From Wuchereria bancrofti (lineage: Eukaryota; Nematoda; Chromadorea; Rhabditida; Onchocercidae), in NCBI GenBank assembly GCA_005281725.1, contig SSBO01000007.1, positions 186,001 to 250,000 on the forward strand: a stretch of 64,000 nucleotides of DNA. Reading direction: 5' to 3'. How positions within the stretch are numbered: the stretch's first letter is position 1; each line of letters opens with the position of its first letter. A model generated the notes under the pieces. That model had not been told where the DNA came from, did no database searches, and was given only the letters and a program-made list of their open reading frames with translations. Position numbers and translations under genes: made by a program. This document shows positions 49,557-63,966 of this stretch, piece by piece.

Positions 49557-52500
49557 ATGTCAAAATTTGATGCCGTAACACATAATGGTAAGGTATTTGT
49601 GTAATTCTGCGGTTTGTTACTTTATATATAGTTTATGAATAGAATAAAATCTGAAATTTTTTAGAAGCACTGATATTGTCTTGTTTAGAAGCTTATGCTG
49701 ATGTGACATTGTACCACAGAAAACGCAAGCATAGTTTTAGTACAATTTTAATAATAACATGGCTTGGAACTATGGAAAATACCATGCATTTTTTAATGTT
49801 TTCATTTTTATCAATTACACAAATTGCAGTGTTTGATCACAGAGTTACTAAAATTTTAAAAAGGAAGAGCTTGGAAACTTAATTATATAATGAGGCTTTT
49901 CATATCCAATATCAATACTTTAATAAAATTTCAGAATTGCTTGTGGCAATTCAACGATATCTCTCTCAAGGCCCTTGTAAGGAAGCAGCCAAGATGCTGA
50001 AGGATGAAATAGAAAAAAATCAGGTTCGTTATTTTAGTGATGTCTAGTCAAAATATTTGGCAATCTTAACGGTTAATATTAATATTTTTGTCGGTTAGAA
50101 CTTACTATAGTAGAAATCTGTTCAATCAAAATATTTGATTGCTTAAATATACAAGTCGAAATCCTCATCAACCCTAAATTTTATCAAAAAACTTTCTTGC
50201 TATAAACTCGTAAGCTTGTTTTCAATCATGAGAATACATTTCTCGCCTTAGTGACAGCAAATAGGAGCTATTGCTTATTTCGTTTGTTCCCAACTTGACC
50301 ATCCTGTCTACTTCACTGAACCCTGAAAAGTTGTTGACTAAGTACCAATGATAGCAAATTCCTGTTAAAGAAGACTTTCTATGAAAAACCAAGGTAGCAA
50401 GTGGCAAACAGTGTTAGTCATCATCGTAAGTTTTTAAAGCATATCTTTTTTTTGGTTTGTTTCACTTATTTCCTTACTCTTTCAAGAACATTAATACGAT
50501 AGAAATTATTACTGCAAACTGTTTTATTGCTTTTACTTCCTTTTTTTATATTGTTGTTTTCCAGTTACTGCCTATGCGATACGATTATAAAGGCAAAGCT
50601 CACCAGCGTTCTTTCGACGATTTTGTAAGTTCATTCATGTAACTTCAATGTTTGTTTTGGATTTTTTATTTATGTTATTTAGGATAATTTGAGCTATTCG
50701 ATGAAAATGTTGAAATGTGCGACGAAAATTAGCTTAAACTGTGTGGAAGAATAGAGTTTAAATTATACAATTGTTTTTTCCTTTAGAGTTTATTCTTTTT
50801 TCTTAATTGCATTTCTGGAATTAACCGTTTTTCCTTTTTTTTTTTCCTGAAGGAAAGATGCGTTATGCCGTTAAACGTTTCACTGGTTTCTTTAATCGAA
50901 CGACTTGGTTCTCTGATCGCTGTTGCAGTTCCGATTCCTTTACGAAATCTACCTCTAAGAATATATATGAATAAACCATATGCTTTAGATCGGAAATCAG
51001 GTTCTTTTTTTTTGCTCGATTACTGTTACATGTTAACTGATAGTTCTACTGATCAATATTGAAAAGTAGTTTCTTTTATGATTCAGGGGACTTGATAAAG
51101 AAACCAGCTTTACGGGTTGCCTTAGGACGTTCGAATATCAGTGTGCTGAAAAAACTGAATCCAATACGATCACGGATGGCACGTGAAATGGGTGGGCAAA
51201 TAACACCGAAATATCTTTTGCACAAGGTATGTAATAATTTGTAGTAACTGATTTTTTGTTTAAAATTTTATGTCCTAGTCTTTAAATTTTCGATGGAGAA
51301 ACATACCGTTATGGGTTATGTGAGGGATGTGAAAGTTTTTTTTTTTTATAAATATTTACTGTTCAAATGTATAATTTGAAGTATTGAGCAAGATTTCATA
51401 TCTTTGTATGCAAAGGAAAACATGTAGAGAGAAAAAACTGCTTCATTCATTTGTTCACTCGGCTTTTTCCACATTGCAAACATCCAAATAAGAATGAATT
51501 AGCATAAATAAAAAATTAATAAGATAACTGTCATGATATTAGAAAATTCACTTTCATGAAAGCATTTCATTAATTAGTAGCTGATGTAATGATTACAGGA
51601 TGTTAGGAATAGGCGAATAAATGAAAAAGTTAAGATCCTATAGGATCAGAATAGTATAGAATGCAGAGTAGTCTTAAATATTGTTTTTGCATATTGTAAT
51701 TTTTACATATTGTAAACATTTGTTAAGAATTTCGTCTAGTAAAATTAAGCGTGCATATATATGCGATGGAAGAGAAAAATTTTTTCAGAGTTCACTGAAT
51801 AATTTCGAATTACATTACCGCATTCTTGGCCATCTGTCATCGGTTTTTTGCGTTGCTTTCGATAAATCCGGCTCTTATGTCATTACGGTAATATTTTTTA
51901 TAATTGACATTCTTTCTTGTTGAATTTATTTATAAACTGATTTGGATGATATCCAATTGAAGTTAAATTTATTCTTCAGTTTTGAGGTTCGTTATTCTAG
52001 ATTGCATTTTTTGAAGACTAAAAAATATATTCATTAAATTTTAAGCGTGTTACAAAAATTTCATCTTTAACAGAAATACCAAAACGAAGGGTCAAAACTT
52101 TTTGTCATTTTAATCTTGTGGTTTAAAATAATTAAAAATTTTTTTTCTGACTCATAAGCATTTCACAAGAGAAGCATAAATTATGTTAATATTAGGTGAT
52201 TATCTGATAGTCTAATTAATGGATTTAAATTGTTACATAGGAAATTTAATTCTTCTTAGGGTTGGGGTCGTGTCATTTTTCCTTTTTTTCAGGGTGCTGA
52301 TGACAATCTTGTTAAAGTGTGGAATGTACGGACGGGCCTGTTACGTTTCACGCTGCGAGGACATTCAGCGGAAATTTCAGATATGTCCGTCTGCGAGGAT
52401 AACACGTTGTTAGGTACTGGTTCCGTGGATAAAACAATTAGGTAATTTGTAGTTTTTGAACATGCCCATCTATTATGCCATTTAAATAATCTTTATAGTA

Positions 52501-55500
52501 ATGAATATGGTAACAGGTAATGTGGAGTAATTATAATAAGCATAATGACGATCTTTGTGATGGCAGTAATGATCATAGTGGTTATTTAACATTTAATTTA
52601 ATAATAATAGTAATAATAGTAACAATGACAATTAGAACAATAACTGATAATAATAATATCAATGATAATAATAATAGTAGCAATAATAATAAAATAGTAA
52701 ATGGTAACATTGGTAATAGTACTATATTCTTCTTAATAAGAAATGTGTCAGATGCACCATTTAATACCAACCCTAAAAGAATGCTTTTATTGTCCATAAC
52801 CATTTCCCCCTGCTTTGTATTTAATTTAACCAATCTTGAAATTATTTTTTCTGATTCTGTCACCTCACCATATTTTGTTATCACTATTTTACTGCTATGT
52901 TATCTATGTTATGACTTTTGTTAACTACTTGGGATCAGTAGATCGGAATTTATTGCAGCAGAAAATTTAAAAATCCCTTTTGCAAGTAATACGAGAGATC
53001 ATTAACATTAATACGATTGCTGTCTTGAAAAGTATTTTCCAGACCATGTTTTCATGAGCAGAAATTGTATAGAATGAAAGTGCTGACAAACTGCAACAAA
53101 TACTTTGAAAAGATGAAGGTACCAATCGGAACATATGATTTGCACAAATAATTTTGAAAATTGGGAGCATAATTGGAAATTTTAAGATTTTAACCACTAC
53201 TTCTGGGCTAAAATTACTTTTATAGATTATCAATTATTACTCCCTTCGTTACTTTGTAGTACAAATTACATTAGTTATTGGTATGATCATTTGTTGTATC
53301 CATTAAATACTTTGTACTATTGTTTGGAATCGAATATATACTCTCTCAGAACATGAGAATCAATATGGTATTTTTCACAGAAAGAAGTAGAAGAAAAAGT
53401 GATAGGCAAATACTACTGGCTAATGTTATAAGAGAGAAGTACTAATCTTTCTTTTGCAATGTCTGCCGAGTATTCGAATTGTAGTTTCTGTTATATTATT
53501 GTTATATGAGCGCAGTAACATTCAGTAGTTTAAGGCTACCTCAGTGATCCAAATATTGGACACATCGCTGTTTAGTATTATTGGCTAAATTTTTAAAAAT
53601 TGCAGAGTTTGGTGTTTACAAACAGCTGCACCATTAGCTTTTTATCGCAGTCATTCGGCAATGGTTACGCTAATTGCTTTCCTTCCGTTCGTCGATGGTA
53701 CCACTCGTTATTTGGTTTCAGCTGGTGGTGATTGTCTTGTAAATTTTTATCGCTATAGCTCTTTGGATCATGAATTTGAGTATGTTTATTACTATTAATC
53801 AATTCTGTTAGAGAACAGAGTGACATGAACTGTAGTATTATTTATGATAACTAACAAATAAAAAAGAGAAAAAAATTGTCTCAGGTGTTAGTTTTTCTTT
53901 TTTTTTTGTGTGCATATAAGATTCAAGATTTACTCTTTACTTTTTCAGAGCAATGCCGACACGTTTCTATGAACGTACATCATCAGGTGCTCGTATTGTA
54001 AGCTCATGCCATAGCCCTGGTGGTAGCTTAGTAGTTTTTGGTGATACACATCACAATCTCAGGATTTACAAGATCACTCGTGATAGTATTATCAAAGTTA
54101 GCGATATTGAAGCGCATACAGTACGTTCATTTCTTTTTTTTGCATCCGAAGTTTTATTTAATTTAATGACACAGAAATATAAAGTGGTTTCATATTTTAC
54201 TAAAGTTGTAAATGAATTTTTGAACGTTGCTCTCAAGGTTGAAGTTTTTAAAGATTAATTGCTGAGATTTAAGTATAGCGGTTATTCTTATATCTATCTT
54301 GGTTTTGTTCTTAAGCATGAAATACATTCGACGGGTAATTTTCAGGATCGTGTTGATAGTTTGGTATGGGCACACAGAGGATTACGTTTTGCAAGTGGTA
54401 GTCGAGATGGTATTGCTAAAGTATGGAAATTTGAATTTAATGATTGGATTCCACTTGTCTTGCAACCTAAATTCAGGTGAAGATGCATTTACTTCTAGAA
54501 TTTGTTGTAGCCAAATATTCTCTTCTCTGTCATAAAACAGAAAATAATGCGTATCGGTGGTGATTCATTTTTCCACTTTTTCACTATGTTTTAAATATAG
54601 ACAATTTAAAGTTAAATATTTAAATAGACAAAGAAAATGGTCATTTTATTCTTTTTATTTTTCATTTTTTTTTTTTTTTTTGTGAGTATATCATGAAGGA
54701 AATATATGTTATTTTTTTACTATGCATAAAATGTATAAGTTACCATGTTTTATGGAGCAAAGACTAAATCGTCGAAAATATGACTTTAAAAATGATACTG
54801 GCTCACCGGCATTCCATGATGTTCCGCCATTTTTATTCAATAAAATAATTTAAAAAATGTTTCAGAGATGAAAAGGTTTCAAATTCACGTAACACATATA
54901 AGGTAACAATGCTATGTTGGTCGCTGAGAGATGATTTTATTGTTACTGCTGGCTCCGACTTCGTTTTACGGGTGTGGTCTTCATTATCCGGCAGTGAATT
55001 ACGTCAATTGGTAGGACACAAAGAGGATGCTTATGTGTTGCATTCACATCCGATATTTGAGGATTACATTCTAAGTGGTGGTCATGATGGCTTTTTGATG
55101 GTATGACTTATTTGAGTGATTTGTTTACTTGGAAAGGTTTTAAGGTCTGAATGTTATAAATTGCAATGCTCACTATAATTTAAAATGACTTCCACAGATG
55201 ATTTATGATACATAAAAAGAATTTTATAGAAAATTTGATGTCTGGATTTATATAGGTTTGGAATGTTTATACGGGTACTTTGGTTAAACGACATCAGAAT
55301 CTCATCGAAGGATCTGGGTATGGAGCTGTTTTTGATTTTGCAATTTCACCTGATGGTACTTTGGTTGGGGCTGTCGATTCGCATGGACATCTGTCTATTC
55401 TTGGTATTGGAACGAATCAAATGGCTAAAACTACTCCAAAAGAACAATTTTTCCATACTGATTACATGTAAATTTTTTTGAGGGGGAGGGGAAAGAAAAT

Positions 55501-56161
55501 AGAAATAGTTTATTGCATTTAAATTTATATGAAATCAAATGGATGTTTTTTTTTTCTAAATGAATGAATTAAGGCCACTTATACTGGATGAGAATAATTA
55601 TTTTGTGGATGAAGAAACAGAAATCGCACCTCATCTTATGGGTCCTCCAAGAATGGTTGATGCAGATGGTGTTGATTACGATGATGATATACAAGCATTG
55701 GTGCCTGGACGTGACCTGCTGTTACGAGTAATATTTCATATTTGTTTGTTTTATGCAAGATTAACTTGTTTACTTATATAGCTGAAATAGTTATCTATGA
55801 TTCATCCATTCTTTCCCTTTATTTCATCGTTGTAATGGACCAATTTTGTCTTTAATTTGCTAACCAGTGGCAAGCCTTTCATTATCAATATAAAGCACAC
55901 TTTATTCATCAGGTAAAATGTATTAAGTGATTTGTCAACTAATGTGACATTTCAGGATGATAGCTTGATTCCACAAAATCCGCCATGGTTATTACGACAA
56001 ATGGTTTGCATGTTGCCGAAATCAGCAGTTGAGATAAAAAATATGTATCTGACTGAATTACGGGAAGAGGAAGAAGATACATTGTTACATGAAATGAACC
56101 GAACGAGACCGCGTGTTATTTCAGTTATTGAACGAGTAAATTCGTTTTTTTACCACAGTAG

Positions 56162-56198
<37 letters not shown>

Positions 56199-59100
56199 AT
56201 GAAAGACAATTCTGAGGTGTTCTTTTTGCATGGATTTATTAATAAAGTTTTTGTTTCAGAAAACTACTGTAATTAATACAGCATCTCGAAGAAGAGCGGG
56301 TAAGTTTTAAGGTTTTTTAGTCTGATGAAATTTAAATTAAATAATCAGTTATGCTGTGAGATGCAACAAAGAAATAATCATATTTTCCAATTTTTCCTGC
56401 AAAAAATTGGATTCCGAGATTAGTTTAACATTTGAAATACATACGATCCAAAGAAGCAGTGCTCATTTTTGTTGATAATTATAATTATTGCTGCATATTA
56501 TTGAAATTTTGTAGGAGTTCGTTGGTCAGAATGTTTTCCTCAGCGACAGCGAAGGCTTCGGAATCAGCAACTAGCAGATGAAACCGAAATTGATGATGAT
56601 GTAACGGAAGCATCCACGGCTGATTCATCATTTATCTCTACTTCGGCAACTGATGACGAAATTTCAAGCGAAAATATTGCGAGTTCTGACAATTCCAGCG
56701 ATAGTGATTACGTCATTAATACGCGGAGAAGTGCTGTGAGTTATATGTATAGAAAGCAGTGATAAGTTTAATCTTACTTAATTTACATTGTAACTCACTT
56801 GCTAAATGTGCTACATGTTAGTGAAGTATGCAAAGAGGAGAAGAGAATAAATGGAGCTTTCTGGTGTCTTTGAACGAATTTAACACAAATTCAATGTTTT
56901 CGGTTTTTATGTAATGGGTATGAACTGACCGATAGTTCAGAACAAAAACCTTTCTTTTGAAGTATTTTTGTCTTGCAGTGTTAACAAAACTTTTCTTAGT
57001 CAAACATACGTGAGACGGAAGGGGAATTCTTTATGAGTTACATTACATCCCATCTTTGTAGAATGGATAATAACATAGTGATGTGTTTGCAAAAGAAACA
57101 GTATTTTGCAGTTCTTGTTGTGTAGCTATCACCTTTGATGACTAGTTTATTTAAATCTAGATGGTTTACAAAGTTGAATGACTTTTTTCTGGAAGCGTAT
57201 TTTGAAATCTGCTTTCTTACTGTGGCTAGTCACTTTTTTGCAGAATCAACGCCGAAGAAGAGTTGAAACGGAGCATGACGAGAGTATCGTTACTTCAAAC
57301 ATTACTTCACCCATTAGAACAACACGAAGAAGACGTCAACGAATTGTATTATCAGGTATAGCCTCTATGTATAAACCTGATGACACCATTTTTTGCTAAA
57401 CAATTGTACTTAAATTTGGTACTAGTTCGATTATTGTTTATCTTGATACTTACTCTCTTGACACTTTTTTCATTTTATAAGACTGATTTCAGATGATGCC
57501 GAGGATGCTCCGTCAGTTGATGATAATTCAATTGATAAAAAATGTGAACCATGTTCTTCAGCTTCACAACTGAATTATATAGATACCGAACCAGGACCAT
57601 CAAATATCAGATCTTCGCTCTCTACAGTTGCAACTTTACGTTTATCAGTTGATAGCATGTCGGGTATTTCTACTCCACATTCACCTTCTGACCAAGACGC
57701 ATCACTTGTCTCTGTAGATAATTACGATGCTGATGCAGATTTTCCACGATGGATGCGTCTAACACAACCACTTCGCTTTCCATACATAGCACAAATCGGA
57801 GATGAGGTGGTTTATTTCAGACAGGGTAAGTTTACTTATCAATCGAATAAATTAAGTTTTCTGATTTTCACCTCAAAATGGTGATTGAACAATTTACCTA
57901 TCCACAAAGAAGTTGGCATCCTTCCTATCACTCCGTGCAGGTGTACTGTTTTACAATCGTCCGTTTCACTTCAGCGGTTATATTCATGCCTTCTACGTGA
58001 TTAGCCTAATCCTTTCCGTGTTCTTGCTAATTAATTTGTACAAGGTGCAAGCAATGTGTGTGCTGACAAATTGTTGATTTTTAATTAATATCAAGACAGA
58101 TGATTTATATGAAATCAATACAGTTCGATTAAATTTTAATGAGAATTATCTCATTGAACATCTTACATCTGCTTGTATTTTCGACATTTAGTGCAGCACA
58201 ACATTCCATGTGCTAGACATGGAAAAGTATTAGGTTTCAACCATGGCTTGATACGATTTCTTCCCTTTGCTTCTCAGCTAGGCTAGGTATATCAGTTATT
58301 GCAGAAGTTCTTTTCATCTAAACAGTTTTCCTTTATGTATTTATGTTTAAAAAGAATGAAAAAAGTAATTTCTTTTAGGACACGAATTTTATTTGCATGC
58401 CGTAGAAACAAGAGACTTGTATCACGTTACTCATAGGCTCAAACCGTTGGCTCAATTAAATGCCGAAGAATTTTGCATCGTTGAGGAAGTTGGATATTTC
58501 ATCGTATTCGATTTAAATTCTGGATTTTGTGCAACTTTCATATATTTAAAATATACATAGTTTGTATAGTATTTTTCCTTGACGTTGTCAGCTGTCAAAT
58601 CTATTCAGTACATTCGTTTACTGGAGTATTAGCATGATTGAGATTACTTAATTACCATTAGCTAACGGTTGTTGAGAATCTTCTTGATTTGTTCAGAGAT
58701 ATATTTCATCATACTTTGATTTCTTTAGAGCATCATTATTTCTCTTAAAATCAGTGTGAAATTTCAGTGTATTTCAGATTAGATATCTAAGAAAACCATA
58801 TAGGCTAACAGCAGTGAAGCTTGCGCAGACAAATGCGGCAGGTGTGCGAACTGGACTGATATTCTCAGTGAAGTAAGTATAATTGTATCTTTTATCTCAA
58901 AATACTATGTTTGATAACAAATGATATATTTGCTTTAAGTCTTACGTCGTTTATATAGGTACGATGATGAAAAAAAGAATTTTTTTTTTTTTGTTTCCTT
59001 TTTATATTTAAGTAGAGAGCCTAGAAAAACCGTTTTCATAAATTATTTCATTCTGTTTGAATAGCTATAAGTTTCGCTACTTTTCATAGGTTTACATTTC

Positions 59101-62100
59101 TCTTTATCTGGTTGAATTTGCTTTTTTAAACATTTTATTATAGATTTCATGATATGGAAAATGTGCCCGACTTTATTATATTACGACATCTTTACGATGA
59201 ATCAGTGGCACGTCGTTATCAACCGGGTACACGCATCGAAATTATTCTGGATAATCATTGGTGGACTGGTACCATTGATAAGAAAGAAGTACATGATGAA
59301 GAAAATTATCCGAGGTTTGTCGTCTTACGATTGTTTATCAAAAATTATCAAGTGCAATTTCTGATTAGAAATTTAGCAGACATTTAAACTAAACTATTTT
59401 CTTGAAATAGAATTGAATGTGCAAGCATATTCTATGAAATTCCAGATCGAATTGGTACTGTCTTACAGTTAGATGGGATACTGGAGAAGATGAAAAAATG
59501 AGTCCGTGGGATGTACAACCTCAACAACCAAATCGACGTTCAGGTACAACTGTGAACTTCATTATTTGTGGATTGAGTCAGAAATGTAACTGAGAAGCAT
59601 GGATTAGAAAGATGTCATAAATAAACATAAAGTTCAATTTTGTTAAGTAAACTGGAATATCCGTTTATTTTAATCAGCCAGTGAACAACATAAAGATGCA
59701 GAATTGATCAGTGTTATCATTTTATCAGTTTATTATCGTCTACTACTATTAGATATCTCATTTTGATTTAAAGGCATTGCAAGCGAAGAAGATCAAGTAC
59801 TGTTTTCTCAATATCCAGTCAATGAAAGAGATTGGATGGGCGCAGTGGAGGGTATCAGTGCATGTTCGGAACGTTTCATCGATGCTGTGAGAAGCATGGA
59901 AGATGATCCTCACATTAAACCATTTGCAGCACCTGTCAATTTGATTGAATATCCGGATTATTTGTGGGATGTGGATTATCCGATTGATTTGAGTACGATT
60001 GTTGAACGGGTCAAAAATAGATTTTACAGGTTTACTGATTACAATAATTAATCGCAGTTACATAACTGATATCGATGATCATGTACCATATAGCTTAGCA
60101 ATTTGAATTGTTTAACTTTAATTGTGTGAGAACACATGAACTAACACATCTATTAAAAGATTATTTGGTTAATTGAGATTAAACAGTCTGAACTATTAAT
60201 ATTAAGATTTCTGACTGTGGTTGATATCGTAAGTGTAAACCAGCATTTCTGGAAGCTCTATGGAGCTCTTTCATCACGACGGTACAATGATGCATGCAGC
60301 ATCAAATAGTCATTCCGATCAATAGATTTATGTTTTAAAATTTGCAGAAGATTGGCGAGTTTAGAGCAGGATATTCGCTATATTGCAATAAATGCACGCC
60401 TTTTTAATCAGCCAAATAGTGAAATTGTTCGAAATTCAAGAGTCGTAGTAGAAACACTCATCCGTTATTTGAAGTAACTTTTTCAGTTATTCAGTTTGGT
60501 AATGAATTACATTGCAAATTTTTATTCATCAGATTTTGCTAAAAAAATTCTTTCGATTCTATTTTCTATCATACGGAAATAAACACACTTAAAATTTCGA
60601 TATTAGAGATGGTATTAATGGCAAAGTTGATTGATGAATGAATCGAAATTAATTCTCAGAACTTTCTTCAGTATTGTTTTTCCTGCAACTTGTAAAGAGA
60701 TTCAATTTCAGTGATGCTCAATATACGGATGCGATGCAGTTGTTTCGTATCCTGAGAGCTGGACAAGATAGTGAATTAAGAGAATACAATAATTTGAAGC
60801 AGTGCACCAAAGTTGCAGTTGAAGAAATGAAAGAACAACCGTCTACTGTTGCAAAGAAGGCAAAACATCGATCGCGTAGTAATGCTATGTCACCGAATCC
60901 TTCCGTTGATCTTCCTTCTGAATGGTATATCGAATGTGTAGATGTGCTGCAAGAAGTGATGTCGGAACGAACTTCAACTCATTTTGTCAGTTCTGGTGGT
61001 GAGGTTAGTGTCATGTGCTTCACAAAATACATAGAAATTAAGTTGGTTCCAAGACTAAATTTATCACGATCGTTCGATATCCATTAGATTGTAATTATTA
61101 TTTGCACTACGGAGCACAGGGATTTTTACATGGATGGTAGTTGACAAAGCTTATTTTTTTTTTTTGCTCTCAGTTTTCTGATCTAGTGATCTTGATGATA
61201 TCTGTAGATTGTTTTTCGAACGAAACAAAGTGATTTTGATCTCTTAGTTTTAATTTGTCCAATACTTGGTGCACTCTGAATGATTACCAAAATGAATAAA
61301 ATTTTATGATTCCTACGATCATATTTTTGTTAAATGAATTCACTAAATCATAAGGAATTTAGTGAGGGAAGTGCAGTAAATTGCAAAATTCGTTTAATTC
61401 AAAATAACAAATGAAGCGTTGCAAAGACAATAATCAAACCGGTTCTACGAAACTTTAATTATCAAAAGATATTTTGGAAGTTGCCATCGTTTTCTTTTTT
61501 TTTTTTTTTTTTTTTACTTTTTCTCAAGGAAATTTCATAGTTCAGTGGCTTGCGGATGTGTTTTCATCATATGATGACTTGTTAACTGTGAAGGAGAAAG
61601 TTATCACACGAACGTATAGTAGTCCATTGGAAGTTGTTAACGCAGTGAAAACTTTGATGCAAGCATGTCGAAATGCTGTTGATAATAAACGGTCACCGGT
61701 AAGAATTTTTTGTTAGCTATACTTCATTTTTCAGTTGAAGTATTTCCAGTTCTAAATATTATTAGTAAGGTCCATTTCTGATTACTTTTTTATTCCCAGT
61801 ATATGGTTATTTCTGACGGATTTTTTTTTTTTTTACATTCTCATACTGTTTTCTATTTTTATGATTTTTTTCTATTCTGATTATTTTTTTTTTTCGTTTT
61901 CATCTTATTTTTTATTATATTACTAAGATATGACTGCATAATTAAGCACAATGTTATCGGAATAAGTGATAATGTTGTGCTTAATTGAGCACAACGTTAT
62001 CACTTACTCCGCGGTCAATTAATTAAGTGTTCGCAGTTCCCAAGCAGTCCAACTTTGTTTACTTCAGGTTTTTCGCGATAGCTTAGCATGTGCTGCATCA

Positions 62101-63966
62101 TTTGACAGCAAAATGGCACCTGTTGTAGCAAAATGGCAACGTATGAGACAATCAGAAATACCATTAGCTACAAATGAGAATGAAGGCCACCATTTACGAA
62201 ATCGACCAAGGAATTCACATATCTATAATACAAGAAGGTAGTTCAACATCATATTAAACTCTTTTAGAATGTCTTATCTTTCAAGAGCATATTGTTTATA
62301 ACTACATTTGAAGAATCCGAAAATAATTGATTGAGTTTTAAAATGTTTTTTCATATTCTTAATTTTGGATTTTACTTCGATTTCGCAAAAAAAAATAACA
62401 TGAATTTCAGCCGTCATGAAGAAAAACAACACGGAGATCAAAAAAATGGTGTGTCAACAAGTACAACTAGATCTTATCGTTCTGGGCGATCTGGAAGAAT
62501 GCCAAGCGGGTATTATCGAAATTTGAATAATGGAATATATATGACACATGATCAAGGTTATTATTTACATTTGTAATTTTTTGCGAACTTTTTCATTTTC
62601 TAATGTGTAATGCAAACTCGAGTTAATTTTTTTAGGTCCTGCAAATTCGGAACCTTTCAGTTGGTCTAATAATCAGGTTAGACTTTTTTTTCTGCTTCTA
62701 CTAATAAAATAGTAGCAGCAGACTTTTGGCAAATTTATTATTTTGGATGGTTTGGTTGTGAATATGGAAAAAAGTCTGTATTTCGAGATATAATTTAAAG
62801 ATAATGTTTTTAGAGTATAATAACGTTCGACTTATGTCATTGCATTTTTACCTTTCTACTTGTCGGCTCCGCTTTCCATTTTTAAACTTTTATGTTGATT
62901 AACTAATTCCAGGATTCTGGTCGTGCGAGAAGAAATACCACCGAATGTAATCATGCAAAGTAGGTGTTGTACTGTTATTAAAAAAAAAGAAAAAAAAGGA
63001 AATAGCTGTTATTTTCAAATCTATTTCATTATTATGGAAATTATCCAGTATTTTTGTGCATTTTATCATTCAATTTTTCAGGAATCACCAGACAAACAGT
63101 AATGCTGTACAATCAGAAGATCAGCCGGGTTAGTTTTTGAAAGTTGAAATGGGCTGAAATTTTCAGTTTTCTTTTTAAATACTGGAGCCAACATTTCGCA
63201 CATTAAATACACTATTAACATAATAGTGAATAATAGTTAATTAAATATTGATTAAATGCGTGAAAAGTTATTACCACTATATGTCCTCTTGGAATGTTTT
63301 CCTAATTCATAGCTACACTTTAAATTTTAAAGTAAAAATCTCACTTAACAGTAATGCAATGGCTAAAATACTGTAATATTAGAATCATTATTTCGTGACA
63401 CCGAATAAACAGAAAGTGGAACATATCATTCATCTGGGAATTGTAAAATGCATTCTTGTGATTAAAAAATATGTCAACTGAATGGCTCAATTAATGGGAA
63501 TGCTTTATTTTGTTGTATTTTTTTGTAGGGCCATCTGGATTACAGAACAAAAATAGCCTGATAAATCTGAGAAGAAGCTCGAGAAAAAGAGAGAAACGTT
63601 ACAACTTGTTAGTATTTCATTCAATAATTTTTATTTCTTTTTTTCTTAAGATATTCTATTTATTACGTAGTATGTGATCTTAATTATTTCCTTTTTTTCA
63701 TCCATAATTCAGCATATGATGAATGTTATCATCAATTTATATCAGTTACTTAAATAATCTTTTCATTGCTGATAACAGGACTGTAATTTTAGTGGTGCAG
63801 TGACAGTAACAGATGAAAGTGATGAAGATACAGCAAAAGATGATGATATTTTATGCGATGCAAGAAATACAGCTGAAATAGATGATAATAATGATGATAA
63901 TGATGATGATCAGTTAAGCGATTGTAGTTGGAATATGCGAACAAGTAATACGAAGAAAAATAAAAA
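49557..63966 (+). CDS. PHIP/BRWD-family WD-repeat bromodomain protein, partial
   Basis: A nuclear chromatin-associated protein; the family acts in transcription and as CUL4-DDB1 substrate receptors. Thirty-three exons join in phase to about 1560 residues and the gene continues past the right edge. The start is [10 protein letters not shown], then a LisH-like [22 protein letters not shown] repeats (about 157-600) include [61 protein letters not shown], and [14 protein letters not shown] with [15 protein letters not shown]. An Asp/Ser/Arg-rich linker follows, then the BRWD-specific domain ([50 protein letters not shown]). A first bromodomain follows (about 1065-1180; [32 protein letters not shown]), then a diverged second ([20 protein letters not shown]). 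The tail is Arg/Ser and Asp rich. Exons run from 49557-49587 and 49935-50023 to 63793-63966; the last donor is tentative. Confidence 0.92.
52580..52700. repeat. AAT/AAC trinucleotide microsatellite in a BRWD intron
   Basis: Dense runs of AATAATAATAG, AACAATGAC and GATAATAATAAT-type units lie between exons 52293-52441 and 53606-53779. The period of three makes both strands open, which explains long apparent reading frames here. Non-coding. Confidence 0.8.
56164..56197 (+). repeat. 34-base poly-T run in a BRWD intron
   Basis: An uninterrupted run of 34 T between exons 55956-56135 and 56260-56299. The exact length is likely to be unreliable in any short-read assembly. Confidence 0.9.
61942..62011. 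repeat. Foldback element with alternating TTAAGCACAA arms
   Basis: Three related arms lie head to tail in alternating orientation: TTAAGCACAATGTTATC, GATAATGTTGTGCTTAA and GAGCACAACGTTATCACTTA. The middle arm (61959-61983) pairs with the right arm (61987-62010) over about 24 bases with few mismatches, and also with the left arm. It lies in the intron between BRWD exons 61546-61698 and 62068-62237. A MITE-like foldback remnant is likely. Confidence 0.7.

Noticed and set aside
49665..49882. Open frame after a good acceptor that could follow BRWD exon 1 in phase
   Set aside because: It ends in a stop with no usable donor. Skipping it joins exon 1 to 49935 in the same phase and gives the LisH-like sequence expected for the family. 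At most it is a rare alternative terminal exon.
52520..52924. Long open frames on both strands
   Set aside because: They are produced by the AAT/AAC trinucleotide microsatellite and lie inside a BRWD intron; no family similarity.
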